The notes: generated by a model not told the origin, from the sequence alone. A stretch of 32,945 bases of DNA from Alphaproteobacteria bacterium (GCA_017436325.1 JAFSDI010000003.1:1-32945); one strand, 5' to 3'. Numbered from the stretch's first letter, positions 1 through 6,336 are shown. Numbers and translations: made by a program.

Positions 1-1
1 A

Positions 2-223
2 GATAATAATTTATCTTGTTCTGGCTTGGCGAAATTAAGCGGACTGGATGCGACAACATTTAATAAAAGTAAGCAATTTTTTGCAGATGGGACACCACGT
101 TGGCCATCGTGCAGCACGATATCAAAGATAATTGCTGCGACTAATATAAGTATAGAACACTTTGCGGAAATATGCGCACAAGAAAAACAAAAGTTAAGTA
201 TAGAGAACACGATTGGTCAGTAA
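2..223 (+). CDS. Small HTH DNA-binding protein, 5' end outside the window
   Basis: The reading frame is open from the first bases of the window, so the start lies upstream. The visible part reads (N)LSCSGLAKLSGLDATTFNKSK followed by a PRWPS segment and an 'IEHF' helix. This is the helix-turn-helix pattern of the N-terminal domain of alphaproteobacterial S24/LexA-like phage-type repressors. The protein stops about 15 residues after this domain, so it has no S24 peptidase or dimerisation domain. The next gene on the same strand is a paralogue. A DNA-binding role is inferred from the family; the target is unknown. A TTG at 26 would be a possible internal start, but alignment with the paralogue shows the domain begins before it. 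Confidence 0.7.
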   Translation, partial: DNNLSCSGLAKLSGLDATTFNKSKQFFADGTPRWPSCSTISKIIAATNISIEHFAEICAQEKQKLSIENTIGQ

Positions 224-315
224 TGATTATTGGTTGTTTTCTTATACTATATTCAAATATTGATTTTTATAAATGATGTATGTAATAATAACACTGTACA
301 AAAAAGAAGTCACAA

Positions 316-561
316 ATGATAACTTATCTTGACATCTGGAATGCAATCGATGAAATTGCCAAAGAACAAAATATCAGTCCATCACGACTTGCAATAATTT
401 GTGGTTTAGATCCGACTACGTTCAACAAGTGCAAACGTAATGACCCGACAGGGCGCGAACATTATCCATCATTTGCATCTGTTGTAAAGGTTTTAAATAA
501 AACTAATATGTCTATGACAGACTTTGGTATTATATGTGACAGGCTTCGCGCTAAAAAGTAA
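316..561 (+). CDS. Small stand-alone HTH protein (S24-repressor-type N-terminal domain)
   Basis: An 81-residue protein complete in the window. Residues 1-60 align with the preceding gene: 'SRLAIICGLDPTTFNKCKR' is the HTH core, followed by a 'YPSFASVVKVL' segment that matches PRWPS. In the alphaproteobacterial family this domain normally precedes an S24 peptidase used for self-cleavage; here the protein ends after it, so it cannot be an SOS-cleavable repressor by itself. It may act as a constitutive repressor or as a competitor of a full-length repressor elsewhere. Only a weak ribosome site (AGAAG) precedes the ATG. It is convergent with the cysteine-protein array. The HTH call is firm; the role is inferred. 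Confidence 0.75.
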   Translation: MITYLDIWNAIDEIAKEQNISPSRLAIICGLDPTTFNKCKRNDPTGREHYPSFASVVKVLNKTNMSMTDFGIICDRLRAKK

Positions 562-631
562 GAATAATCCGATTTGCCGTCAGAAACGTGTACATCTGCA
601 TCACTTTGCTAATATTATAGATTGTATATTT

Positions 632-949
632 CTAGCGTGTTTTATAATGGTCGCAGTATTTGACGATTTTCTGTGCCAGTTCGTTTATCCGTTCCTTTGC
701 ATATCTTATATCGTAAATAGTAAAATCATAATACTTTTGAGTTGCATCAATTATTTCGCCGTTTTTACCCTTGTACCGCTTGATTGGCTGACCGTCTATG
801 GTTGGACAACACAGTTTTTCAGTTCTCTTGCTTACAGACAATGCTGTAAAGTGATGAAAGCCAAGTTTACAATGTTTGTCACAGCCATCGCAAATTGTTC
901 CATCGGGTAGATTATGCAAATTTGTTTCTTTTTCCTGTGTAAATGACAT
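632..949 (-). CDS. Cysteine-motif cassette protein, array member 8 (last in transcription order)
   Basis: A 105-residue protein of an unrecognised family. It has no signal peptide or membrane segment. It begins MSFTQEKETN, has a C-x2-C-x3-C cluster (CDGCDKHCKLG, residues about 20-30), then a PTIDGQPIKRYKG segment, a helical stretch and a C-terminal CDHYKTR. The three clustered cysteines plus the C-terminal one could form a zinc or Fe-S site (inference). It is nearly identical to the gene at 1690-2007, with about three amino-acid differences. It starts after an AAAGGAGAAACCAA ribosome-site spacer that overlaps the end of the previous cassette. It is the only member to end in TAG rather than TAA. 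Function unknown. Confidence 0.75.
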   Translation of the reverse strand: MSFTQEKETNLHNLPDGTICDGCDKHCKLGFHHFTALSVSKRTEKLCCPTIDGQPIKRYKGKNGEIIDATQKYYDFTIYDIRYAKERINELAQKIVKYCDHYKTR

Positions 950-962
950 TTGGTTTCTCCTT

Positions 963-1286
963 TTATCTTTGTTTATAGTAGTCGCACAAACGGGCGATTT
1001 TGCCAGCTAGTACCTTGGCTGTCAGTTCTTTTTGACGTGCTTGAGCGGTTGTTCTGTTTGGTGTGACAATATCACTAGTGGTTTGAATTTGATGATTCTC
1101 ATCAACGTAACAAGATATGAGAAATCCGTTAATTGTCGGATAAATGTAACGAGTGTAATTTACTGAAATATATTCACAACCAAGTTTGCATAGTTTATCG
1201 CATCCATCACAAAATCCCCCGGGTGCAACGTATGCCCGAACCTGCTTTGGATTTATGTTTGTGCGTTTTTCTTGTGTAAATGACAT
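963..1286 (-). CDS. Cysteine-motif cassette protein, array member 7
   Basis: A 107-residue paralogue of the cysteine family. It has MSFTQEKRTN at the N-terminus, CDGCDKLCKLG at about residues 24-34, the YPTINGFLISCY variant of the central PTI(D/N)G segment, and the end LCDYYKQR. The middle diverges strongly from its neighbours while both ends are conserved, which is the pattern of the whole array. Its stop codon is embedded in the AAAGGAG ribosome site of the next gene, so translation is probably coupled. It is soluble and has no export signal. Function unknown. Confidence 0.72.
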   Translation of the reverse strand: MSFTQEKRTNINPKQVRAYVAPGGFCDGCDKLCKLGCEYISVNYTRYIYPTINGFLISCYVDENHQIQTTSDIVTPNRTTAQARQKELTAKVLAGKIARLCDYYKQR

Positions 1287-1297
1287 TTGGTTTCCTT

Positions 1298-1678
1298 TTA
1301 TCGTTGCTTTTGTTTTACATACTCTTCTGCACGCTGGCGTTGGGTTATGTTGTCAAATACACCCACAAACTCTGCTGGACTTTGTGGCTTTTGATACCGC
1401 ACAACTATTTCATCGCCATCGTGCGGGAATATCACATCTGGCTGCAACGATATTTGTCCCTGGACAACAGTACCTTGGCGATTTACACCCCAGAAATGCG
1501 CAGGGTTAGCATAGTAGCCATGCCTAACATTTAGCACTTTTACTGTATCCTGTGTGTAAGATGGATCTGTGTAATCTGTACTAATGGCATCTTTGATTTT
1601 GTTGTTAATATCTTTGCACCCCGCCAGCGTCAACAGTACAAAACCCATAATCGGTAATTTATGTAAATATCGTTTCAT
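1298..1678 (-). CDS. Small lipoprotein inside the cassette array
   Basis: A 126-residue protein with a typical lipoprotein signal: basic MKRYLHK, a hydrophobic stretch, and the lipobox LTLAGC with the acylated cysteine at about residue 21. It is therefore predicted to be anchored in a cell-envelope membrane. The mature part contains repeated short beta-like segments (VKVLNVRHGYYANPAHFWG, DEIVVRYQKP) and ends in a basic KQKQR. It is not homologous to the cysteine proteins, yet it shares their gene-start spacer (GATAAAGGAACCACAAATG) and their C-terminal KQR codons, so it behaves as one of the cassettes. No function is recognised. Confidence 0.7.
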   Translation of the reverse strand: MKRYLHKLPIMGFVLLTLAGCKDINNKIKDAISTDYTDPSYTQDTVKVLNVRHGYYANPAHFWGVNRQGTVVQGQISLQPDVIFPHDGDEIVVRYQKPQSPAEFVGVFDNITQRQRAEEYVKQKQR

Positions 1679-1689
1679 TTGTGGTTCCT

Positions 1690-2007
1690 TTATCGTTGTT
1701 TATAGTGGTCGCAGTATTTGACGATTTTCTGTGCCAGTTCGTTTATCCGTTCCTTTGCATATCTTATATCGTAAATAGTAAAATCATAATACTTTTGAGT
1801 TGCATCAAATATTTCGCCGTTTTTACCCTTGTACCGCTTGATTGGCTGACCGTCTATGGTTGGACAACACAGTTTTTCGGTTCTCTTGCTTACGGACAAT
1901 GCTGCAAAGTGATGAAAGCCAAGTTTACAATGTTTGTCGCATCCATCGCAAATTGTTCCATCGGGTAGATTATGCAAATTTGTTTCTTTTTCCTGTGTAA
2001 ATGACAT
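1690..2007 (-). CDS. Cysteine-motif cassette protein, array member 5, near-identical to member 8
   Basis: A 105-residue protein with the full family signature: MSFTQE, CDGCDKHCKLG, PTIDGQPIKRYKG and CDHYKQR. It differs from the gene at 632-949 by Ala for Thr near residue 35, Phe for Ile in the 'GEIxDAT' segment, and KQR for KTR at the end. The DNA of the two copies (about 645-960 and 1703-2018) shows only a handful of mismatches in about 315 bp, so the duplication is recent. The ribosome site AAAGGAG stands upstream of the ATG. Soluble; function unknown. Confidence 0.75.
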   Translation of the reverse strand: MSFTQEKETNLHNLPDGTICDGCDKHCKLGFHHFAALSVSKRTEKLCCPTIDGQPIKRYKGKNGEIFDATQKYYDFTIYDIRYAKERINELAQKIVKYCDHYKQR

Positions 2008-2020
2008 TTGGTTTCTCCTT

Positions 2021-2440
2021 TTATCGTGTTTTCATACGCAAAGTCGCAATTTTATATTCTATTGTTTCTTTTTGATCTAAATCGCGTTTTTCCGCCAAGT
2101 CAATAAGATGAAAGAATAATGGCGCACGCAGACGTGTAAATATAGAAATTGGATTCAGACGTGAACGTGTCATCGCACGGCCAACGTTATATTTTGTTTC
2201 GGCAAAAAGAGTACCATGTTCATCCGTTATGTGAATATAACCGGTATTGTAATCCCACTTATCACAATCGCCATCCCATTCACGACCACCATGTGGTGCG
2301 TAAATTTTCAAGGACAAATCGTCTTTTTTGAAGATATAGTTTGTAGAATACGAATTGTGGGATTTTGAACCCTTGATTGTTTTATCGTTAATGATTGTTT
2401 TTGCGATATCATAAATCTGACTGATTGTATGTTTTGGCAT
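2021..2440 (-). CDS. Array protein of a second family ('IYDIAK' domain), stand-alone form
   Basis: A 139-residue protein not recognised by name. It starts MPKHTISQIYDIAKTII and has a beta-rich middle (LSLKIYAPHGGREW ... GYIHITDEHGTLFAETKYNVGRAM). A hydrophobic helix 'FTRLRAPLFFHLIDLAEKRDL' follows, and the end is RMKTR. The same domain forms the N-terminal half of the gene at 2958-3683, where it is fused to a cysteine module. It lacks the MSFTQ leader and the cysteines but shares the terminal K-T-R codons and the cassette junction. An AAGGA ribosome site lies 8 bases before the ATG. Physical or functional partnership with the cysteine proteins is inferred from the fusion. Confidence 0.68.
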   Translation of the reverse strand: MPKHTISQIYDIAKTIINDKTIKGSKSHNSYSTNYIFKKDDLSLKIYAPHGGREWDGDCDKWDYNTGYIHITDEHGTLFAETKYNVGRAMTRSRLNPISIFTRLRAPLFFHLIDLAEKRDLDQKETIEYKIATLRMKTR

Positions 2441-2454
2441 ATTATTTTTCCTTT

Positions 2455-2808
2455 TTATCGTGTTTTATAATGGTCGCACAAACGAGCAATTTCACGAGCC
2501 TTTTGTAAAAGTTGTGTTGTAAGTTTTATCTTCTTTGAGAAATTATTTCCATAAAATACGTCAGCGCGAAATGTTGCCCGCACCAGGCTACCATATTGGT
2601 TGCGGTAAATTTCTATGCGTTTTCCGTCAATCGCTGGTGCAACAAAGTGTATAGGTCGTCCCAATTTGAACGAAAAGAATTTACCCAGCTTAATTTTAGC
2701 ATTTGGAGCACGACCTTCGTCCGTAAATTCTTCCCAACCCAATCTGCACCGCTTGTCACAGCCATCGCATCTGTTGATATTTATTTCATTTTCTTGTGTA
2801 AATGACAT
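2455..2808 (-). CDS. Cysteine-motif cassette protein, array member 3
   Basis: A 117-residue family member. It has MSFTQENEIN, CDGCDKRCRLGWEEF at about residues 14-28, an inserted basic loop, APAIDGKRIEIYRN in place of PTIDG, and the end LCDHYKTR. It is the first gene behind the second copy of the array promoter (2841-2868), 28-60 bases upstream, so it can be transcribed independently of the two genes above it. AAAGGA precedes the ATG. No export signal; function unknown. Confidence 0.72.
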   Translation of the reverse strand: MSFTQENEININRCDGCDKRCRLGWEEFTDEGRAPNAKIKLGKFFSFKLGRPIHFVAPAIDGKRIEIYRNQYGSLVRATFRADVFYGNNFSKKIKLTTQLLQKAREIARLCDHYKTR

Positions 2809-2816
2809 TTCGTATC

Positions 2817-2914
2817 CTTTTATGCTTTAATTCTACTATGAACTTAGCACAAAATCGCGGGTTTTCAAGTCGTTTTTGACGCATACAAAATTGACCTTTT
2901 AGGCAAAAAAGCAA
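2817..2914 (-). repeat. Duplicated promoter region, copy 2 (other copy 4032-4129)
   Basis: About 95 bp upstream of member 3 are nearly identical to the sequence upstream of member 1, including a run around 'gcgggttttcaagtcg'. Only scattered substitutions separate the copies. The duplication covers the promoter and 5' leader but not the coding parts, so one operon was probably built by joining two transcription units. Confidence 0.75.
2841..2868 (-). promoter_or_regulatory. Array promoter, copy 2
   Basis: On the minus strand TTGAAA (2868-2863) and TAAGTT (2846-2841) are separated by 16 bp. The same -35, spacer and surrounding sequence recur at 4056-4083 before the first array gene, which supports it as a real conserved promoter. 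Confidence 0.6.
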
Positions 2915-2940
2915 ACAAACACCGCCCGATTTGGGCGGTG
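2900..2940 (-). terminator. Rho-independent terminator after the fusion gene
   Basis: The stem CACCGCCC/GGGCGGTG (2920-2927 with 2933-2940) has a 5-nt loop. Reading the minus strand it is followed by a T-rich tail (TTTGTTTGCTTTTTT). It separates the two promoter-headed halves of the array. Confidence 0.75.
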
Positions 2941-2957
2941 TGGTTGTTTTGTTGTTT

Positions 2958-3683
2958 CTATCGTTGTTTATAGTAGTAGCAGTTTTTTGCGACATCACGT
3001 GCCTTGTCTATCAGCCGTTCGTCTGTAAACCATTCTGTGCCATCTCTGTCGTTGTGAAACCGAAGTGATTTATGACGGCCAGTTTTCACCATGTTGCCAC
3101 TTGCACCTTTGAACTCCGTTATTTGCTCGCCGTCAATTGTTGGATAGATATAATCCCCACTATATACAAATCCCAGCTTGCAATTCTTGGGGCATCCATA
3201 ACAACGATTGCCCTTGTGCTTGTCTGTATAACTTTCAAACGTGTCTGCAAGATAATCTGTATCATTACGCAATTCCAGTTTCTTGTTCAGTCGTAATTGT
3301 ATCGTGTCAATCAGCTTAAAAAAGTTAGAAGAAAGCAGAAGCGCAAACACGTCCGCAGGACTGCGTTTTGACGAACAAATCGCATGTCCGACATTTAGTC
3401 TGGTTGTTGCGGTGGCTATATGTTTGTCATTATGAAACAGGTCAATTTTTCCCTTGCCGGACGGGTTGTGTTGGGCTTCAACAGTCATTCTTGCCTTGCC
3501 AAAACGTCCCACATCTGAGACATAGTCAATGATTATTTGCCATTTTGTCTTGTTTTCTGTTCCCATGTTTTCTATAAAAACAGGACATTCACTGTTGCTT
3601 AGCATGGATTCCGCAATAGAATACATATCCCCGACTGACATTTTTATAGGCGGTTGTTCTGCTGGCATCTGTGTAAATGACAT
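2958..3683 (-). CDS. Two-domain array protein: 'IYDIAK' domain fused to cysteine module
   Basis: A 241-residue protein that starts with the array leader MSFTQ. Residues about 15-155 match the stand-alone protein at 2021-2440: MYSIAESML for IYDIAKTII, then 'TATTRLNVGHAICSSKRSPADVF' for the AETKYNVGRAM region, then a 'FFKLIDTIQLRL' helix. Residues about 160-241 are a cysteine module: RCYGCPKNCKLGFVY, YPTIDGEQITEFKG, and the end NCYYYKQR. It therefore joins the two families of the array in one chain, which suggests they act together. No catalytic motif is seen. It is the second gene of the upstream unit and is followed by a terminator. Confidence 0.75.
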   Translation of the reverse strand: MSFTQMPAEQPPIKMSVGDMYSIAESMLSNSECPVFIENMGTENKTKWQIIIDYVSDVGRFGKARMTVEAQHNPSGKGKIDLFHNDKHIATATTRLNVGHAICSSKRSPADVFALLLSSNFFKLIDTIQLRLNKKLELRNDTDYLADTFESYTDKHKGNRCYGCPKNCKLGFVYSGDYIYPTIDGEQITEFKGASGNMVKTGRHKSLRFHNDRDGTEWFTDERLIDKARDVAKNCYYYKQR

Positions 3684-3695
3684 TTTGATTTTCCT

Positions 3696-4022
3696 TTATC
3701 GTGTCTTGTAATGGTCGCAGAATTTAACAATTTCATGTGCCAGTTCAATTGCCTGTTCTTTTGCAGACCTATTTAAATGAAATGGCACCTCTCTGGTCGC
3801 ATCAATTATCTGACCGTTTGGACCCTTGTATTGCTTAATCGGATTGCCGTTTATGGTTGGACAAAACCAGTCTTCCACTCTGGGTATAAGACGATTTAAG
3901 AAATTAAGACGATAGAAATAATGAACACCAAATTTACAATGACAGTCACAGCCATTGCAACGTGATGTTTCGTCAGCACCGGTATTAGCCTGTGGATTTA
4001 GTTTTTCTTGTGAAAATGACAT
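3696..4022 (-). CDS. Cysteine-motif cassette protein, array member 1 (first gene)
   Basis: A 108-residue family member when started at MSFSQEK. An ATG six bases earlier (4028) is in frame, but it sits only two bases behind the AAAGGG ribosome site, whereas the ATG at 4022 has 8-base spacing and matches the family start. It has CNGCDCHCKFG at about residues 22-32, 'CPTINGNPIKQYKG', 'GQIIDATRE' and the end FCDHYKTR. It lies directly behind promoter copy 1. Soluble, function unknown. Confidence 0.72.
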   Translation of the reverse strand: MSFSQEKLNPQANTGADETSRCNGCDCHCKFGVHYFYRLNFLNRLIPRVEDWFCPTINGNPIKQYKGPNGQIIDATREVPFHLNRSAKEQAIELAHEIVKFCDHYKTR

Positions 4023-4055
4023 TTTCATTACCCTTTATACTTTAATTCTGTTATG

Positions 4056-4083
4056 ATCTTAGCACAAAATCGCGGGTTTTCAA
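4056..4083 (-). promoter_or_regulatory. Array promoter, copy 1
   Basis: TTGAAA (4083-4078), 16-bp spacer, TAAGAT (4061-4056) on the minus strand, about 34 bases upstream of the first array ATG. The duplicated region containing it runs about 4032-4129. Confidence 0.62.
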
Positions 4084-4155
4084 GTCGTTTTTGACGCATA
4101 CAAAATTGACTTTTTAAGCAAAAAAACAAAAATCCGTATTATTCAGACACAATAT

Positions 4156-4170
4156 TCAACCATAGGTTGA
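4156..4170. repeat. Palindrome TCAACC-ATA-GGTTGA upstream of the tRNA-Asn fragment
   Basis: Perfect 6-bp arms with a 3-bp centre. A near copy (CAACC-CTA-GGTTG) occurs at 6222-6234 upstream of the intact tRNA-Asn. Both sit on the same side of a tRNA-Asn sequence, so they may be leftovers of a duplicated flank or operator sites. Confidence 0.45.
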
Positions 4171-4223
4171 CACAACATAAAATAACACGCAAACAATAAA
4201 TTTCAATAAAACATATTCTAGAT

Positions 4224-4261
4224 TCAGGCATAGTTCAGTCGGTAGAACAACGGACTGTTAA
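4224..4261 (+). pseudogene. 5' half of tRNA-Asn (truncated copy)
   Basis: Thirty-eight bases match bases 1-38 of the intact tRNA-Asn at 6378-6415 with one change (A for G in the acceptor stem). The match ends exactly in the anticodon loop, after CTGTTAA. What follows is unrelated, so no tRNA can form. The break falls at the same place where the 3'-half repeat of the island begins, the usual crossover site of tRNA-targeting integrases. Confidence 0.85.
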
Positions 4262-4296
4262 GCATGAGAGTAAGCCCAACAGCAAATTCAAGTTTT

Positions 4297-4317
4297 CCCA
4301 GATTTCTGGGTTTTTTT
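4297..4317 (+). terminator. Rho-independent terminator behind the tRNA fragment
   Basis: CCCAG-ATTT-CTGGG with flanking A/T, followed by seven T. It would end transcripts that start upstream of the truncated tRNA. Confidence 0.7.
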
Positions 4318-4620
4318 GTTGCTTTTTTTTCAGTTCTGACGACTTAACACATTACGCCTAAAACCTGTTAAAACCTGTATGGATACCGTTTGAAAAACAT
4401 ACATTTTCATACCGCCAACCGATTTGAACCAAATTTTGTGTTCCATGATTTCAATACTGATTTCTAGTTGATTTCAATGATAATTTCAACCAGAAAAATT
4501 ATACACACTTTTCCCCACCCCAGCACAACGGAAACACGTCCGTCGTGCAAGAAAGATTTTGCCGATTTTGATAAAATTGTGTATGGGGGGATAGATAATC
4601 GCCCTTCAAAGTATTAGCCT
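4318..4620. other. Non-coding stretch without a clear feature
   Basis: AT-rich with a few imperfect repeats of GATTTCAAT. No convincing gene, RNA or terminator is seen. An 18-base word, 'gatttcaatactgatttc', recurs with one mismatch on the opposite strand near 22358-22375; this may be chance at this base composition. Confidence 0.4.
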
Positions 4621-5301
4621 CTAATACATTTTCATTTTTTCAAAAAAGTTTGGGGTACTTTTGTCTCTATATGGATTGTTTCTTAACTTTGACGGCCAAA
4701 ACAATAAAACAATACCTGGAACAATTAAAACTAATATTGTCAATGGATAAAATGCTGTAACTATACTTAGTGCAGTAAAAACAACACCCCAACCTCCATC
4801 AACACCAACATCTCTCATGCGTCTTACAACAAGTGGGAGAACATAAACTATATATACAATTATTGAAATAAGCATTGAGACAACATAACCAATTGACAAA
4901 AAGGCTATAACACAAAATATTGTGCAAAAATACATAAACAGCTGTACTATTATCAGCCCCCAAAAATATTCGCTACGTTGTGAACACCCTCTATAATCAG
5001 AGAACCCGTAAAATAGTTTGTGGCAAGACCGAAATGGGCCAACAATAGCTTGTTTTGTTTTTTTGGTAATATTTTTATTTTGTTTCACTCCTAACACTTG
5101 CCTTATTTGTTTTTCCCACATCAAATATATTAACATCAAAATTATAGGCAAAACCATAAACCAAAAAAATCTAGAATCCGCATTACAAACACTACGTGTC
5201 AACAGGTCCCTACACGCACCATAGTTATCCGCTAAAATAAAATATGCTAAGGGTTCATATATCAATAGAAAAGATAAAAATAATTTTATAATATTTCTCA
5301 T
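4621..5301 (-). CDS. DUF805 family inner-membrane protein
   Basis: A 226-residue protein. It has one hydrophobic segment near the N-terminus and one around residue 50, then a basic cytoplasmic stretch. The DUF805 core follows: 'GFSDYRGCSQRSEYFWGLI' with the typical R-S-E-(Y/F)-W motif, three membrane helices, and 'PLVVRRMRDVGVDGGW', which matches the family's R-R-(L/M)-(H/R)-D-x-G signature. DUF805 proteins are small integral membrane proteins of unknown role. ATG at 5301 is preferred over GTG at 5310, because the AAGGTG ribosome site overlaps the GTG and is 8 bases from the ATG. It lies 14 bases behind the broken gene at 5316 and is probably co-transcribed with it. Confidence 0.8.
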   Translation of the reverse strand: MRNIIKLFLSFLLIYEPLAYFILADNYGACRDLLTRSVCNADSRFFWFMVLPIILMLIYLMWEKQIRQVLGVKQNKNITKKTKQAIVGPFRSCHKLFYGFSDYRGCSQRSEYFWGLIIVQLFMYFCTIFCVIAFLSIGYVVSMLISIIVYIVYVLPLVVRRMRDVGVDGGWGVVFTALSIVTAFYPLTILVLIVPGIVLLFWPSKLRNNPYRDKSTPNFFEKMKMY

Positions 5302-5315
5302 AGGTTTCACCTTTT

Positions 5316-5728
5316 TTAATCAACCAGTGGTTGTAATCCAGCCAACACACGTCCTTTTGCGCAAATTATTTCACCGGTATTGTCTTCATTGATTTTGTAT
5401 TCACAGGTTGTTATACGCATGCCGTCATTTAGTGTGCAACGATAAGCTGATTTTTCTACATCCGAAAAATTCTTTTTTGGGGACATACACAAAACTTTTG
5501 TGATTTCTGTTTCAAGTTCATTGCATCCCATAAAAACTTTATCTTTCGTTATTACAGCTGAACATCGTGTTTTATTTTGTGTATCTATACAATCAAATCT
5601 TGTTGCTATTTCGCCGGCCATGTTGATATTTATTTTTACGACATTGCCCTTACAAGACACAATTGTTTTATCTTTGCCACTATATCACATAAGTGCAAAG
5701 ACAGTTATAAAGCACATTGTTTTTTCAT
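5316..5728 (-). pseudogene. Small secreted or envelope protein with a broken signal peptide
   Basis: The mature part (about 5316-5685) is intact: it is beta-rich, contains seven cysteines and ends GRVLAGLQPLVD. A good ribosome site (AAAGGGG) leads to an ATG at 5728, but that frame stops after seven codons (MKKQCAL). In the frame of the mature part one reads an ATG at 5717, a hydrophobic CFITVFALM, then a TGA, then YSGKDKTIVSCKG. One missing base in the A-run after the ATG plus one TGA codon would convert MKKTMCFITVFALM(W)YSGKD into this sequence. TGA is a normal stop in neighbouring genes, so recoding is unlikely. A GTG at 5660 could give a cytoplasmic 114-residue product, but it would be mislocalised. 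Confidence 0.6.
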
Positions 5729-5743
5729 TTTACACCCCTTTAT

Positions 5744-5778
5744 AAAAAAGTTAGACCGCCATGGGATATCAGGCGGTC
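5744..5778 (-). terminator. Intrinsic terminator of the minus-strand RNA
   Basis: GACCGCC/GGCGGTC (5754-5760 with 5772-5778) with an 11-nt loop, followed on the minus strand by TAACTTTTTT. Base 5778 is shared with the closing helix of the upstream structure, so the two helices compete at one base pair. Confidence 0.75.
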
Positions 5779-6001
5779 GGGGAGTTCACTAATCGTCTTA
5801 TCGTTGATTCTGTCGCTTTCGGGTTACCCCTGTTGTATAACAGACAGCTCCCCGACTTATACAGTCAGGGATAAATAACGATACAAAGCCACAGGAAGCA
5901 TATCGGATTTTCGATACACTTTGATTTTGTACCGGATAAGACAGGCTAGTGACAGCCCCGAACCCATATCCCTATGGATTCATTTCATAGTCTATCACTA
6001 A
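5744..6001 (-). ncRNA. Structured RNA or leader of unknown class, minus strand
   Basis: On the minus strand this region contains consecutive helices. They are TAGTGAYAG paired across 5947-5955/5992-6000 enclosing CTATG/CATAG (5972-5990), TATCG/CGATA (5901-5916) and GACT/AGTC (5854-5866). A closing helix CGGGGAG/CTCCCCG (5778-5784 with 5848-5854) stacks on CTGTC/GACAG (5810-5814 with 5843-5847) and encloses CTGTT/AACAG and GGG/CCC hairpins. It ends in an intrinsic terminator and is followed 16 bases later by the start of the broken secreted-protein gene. It does not match tmRNA, RNase P, 6S or SRP RNA motifs that I know. It may be an independent RNA or a transcription-attenuating leader. Confidence 0.5.
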
Positions 6002-6221
6002 AAATCAAAAATGTAAATTGAATATATTGCATTATGCTGTATACCAAAAATCGAGTGTTTTTCTGATGAACTTGTCAGAGATTATAGACACACTACGTTC
6101 ATACCGCCCAGATTTCACTTCGCCACCATACAGCAAAAACCGCATTTTTTAAAAACTTAATTCGCTTATAGATTGCATTCTCACACTTATTCAATCGACA
6201 CAACACACCTTACCACAAATT

Positions 6222-6234
6222 CAACCCTAGGTTG
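6222..6234. repeat. Palindrome CAACC-CTA-GGTTG upstream of tRNA-Asn
   Basis: Second copy of the palindrome seen at 4156-4170. It lies about 144 bp upstream of the intact tRNA gene. The remainder of 6002-6336 shows no gene. Confidence 0.4.
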
Positions 6235-6336
6235 TAAACACATCCGAAGCACACGTTATTTTAATAACTTATCTTCATCATATAAAGCATCCGGTAAAAT
6301 TTTTTCTATAAAAAATACAAAAAGTGAAAAAAATAC

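Noticed and set aside
524..910. Plus-strand ORF of 128 codons
   Set aside because: It lies antisense to the cysteine-family gene at 632-949, and a similar one recurs antisense to the duplicate at 1690-2007. It has no ribosome site and is explained as a shadow.
1186..1534. Two plus-strand ORFs over the lipoprotein gene
   Set aside because: The minus-strand gene has a perfect lipobox and ribosome site; the plus frames show no start signals.
5717..5728. TGA read as tryptophan in the gene at 5316
   Set aside because: A one-base frameshift would also be needed, and other genes here end normally at TGA (for example at 8440), so genetic recoding is unlikely.
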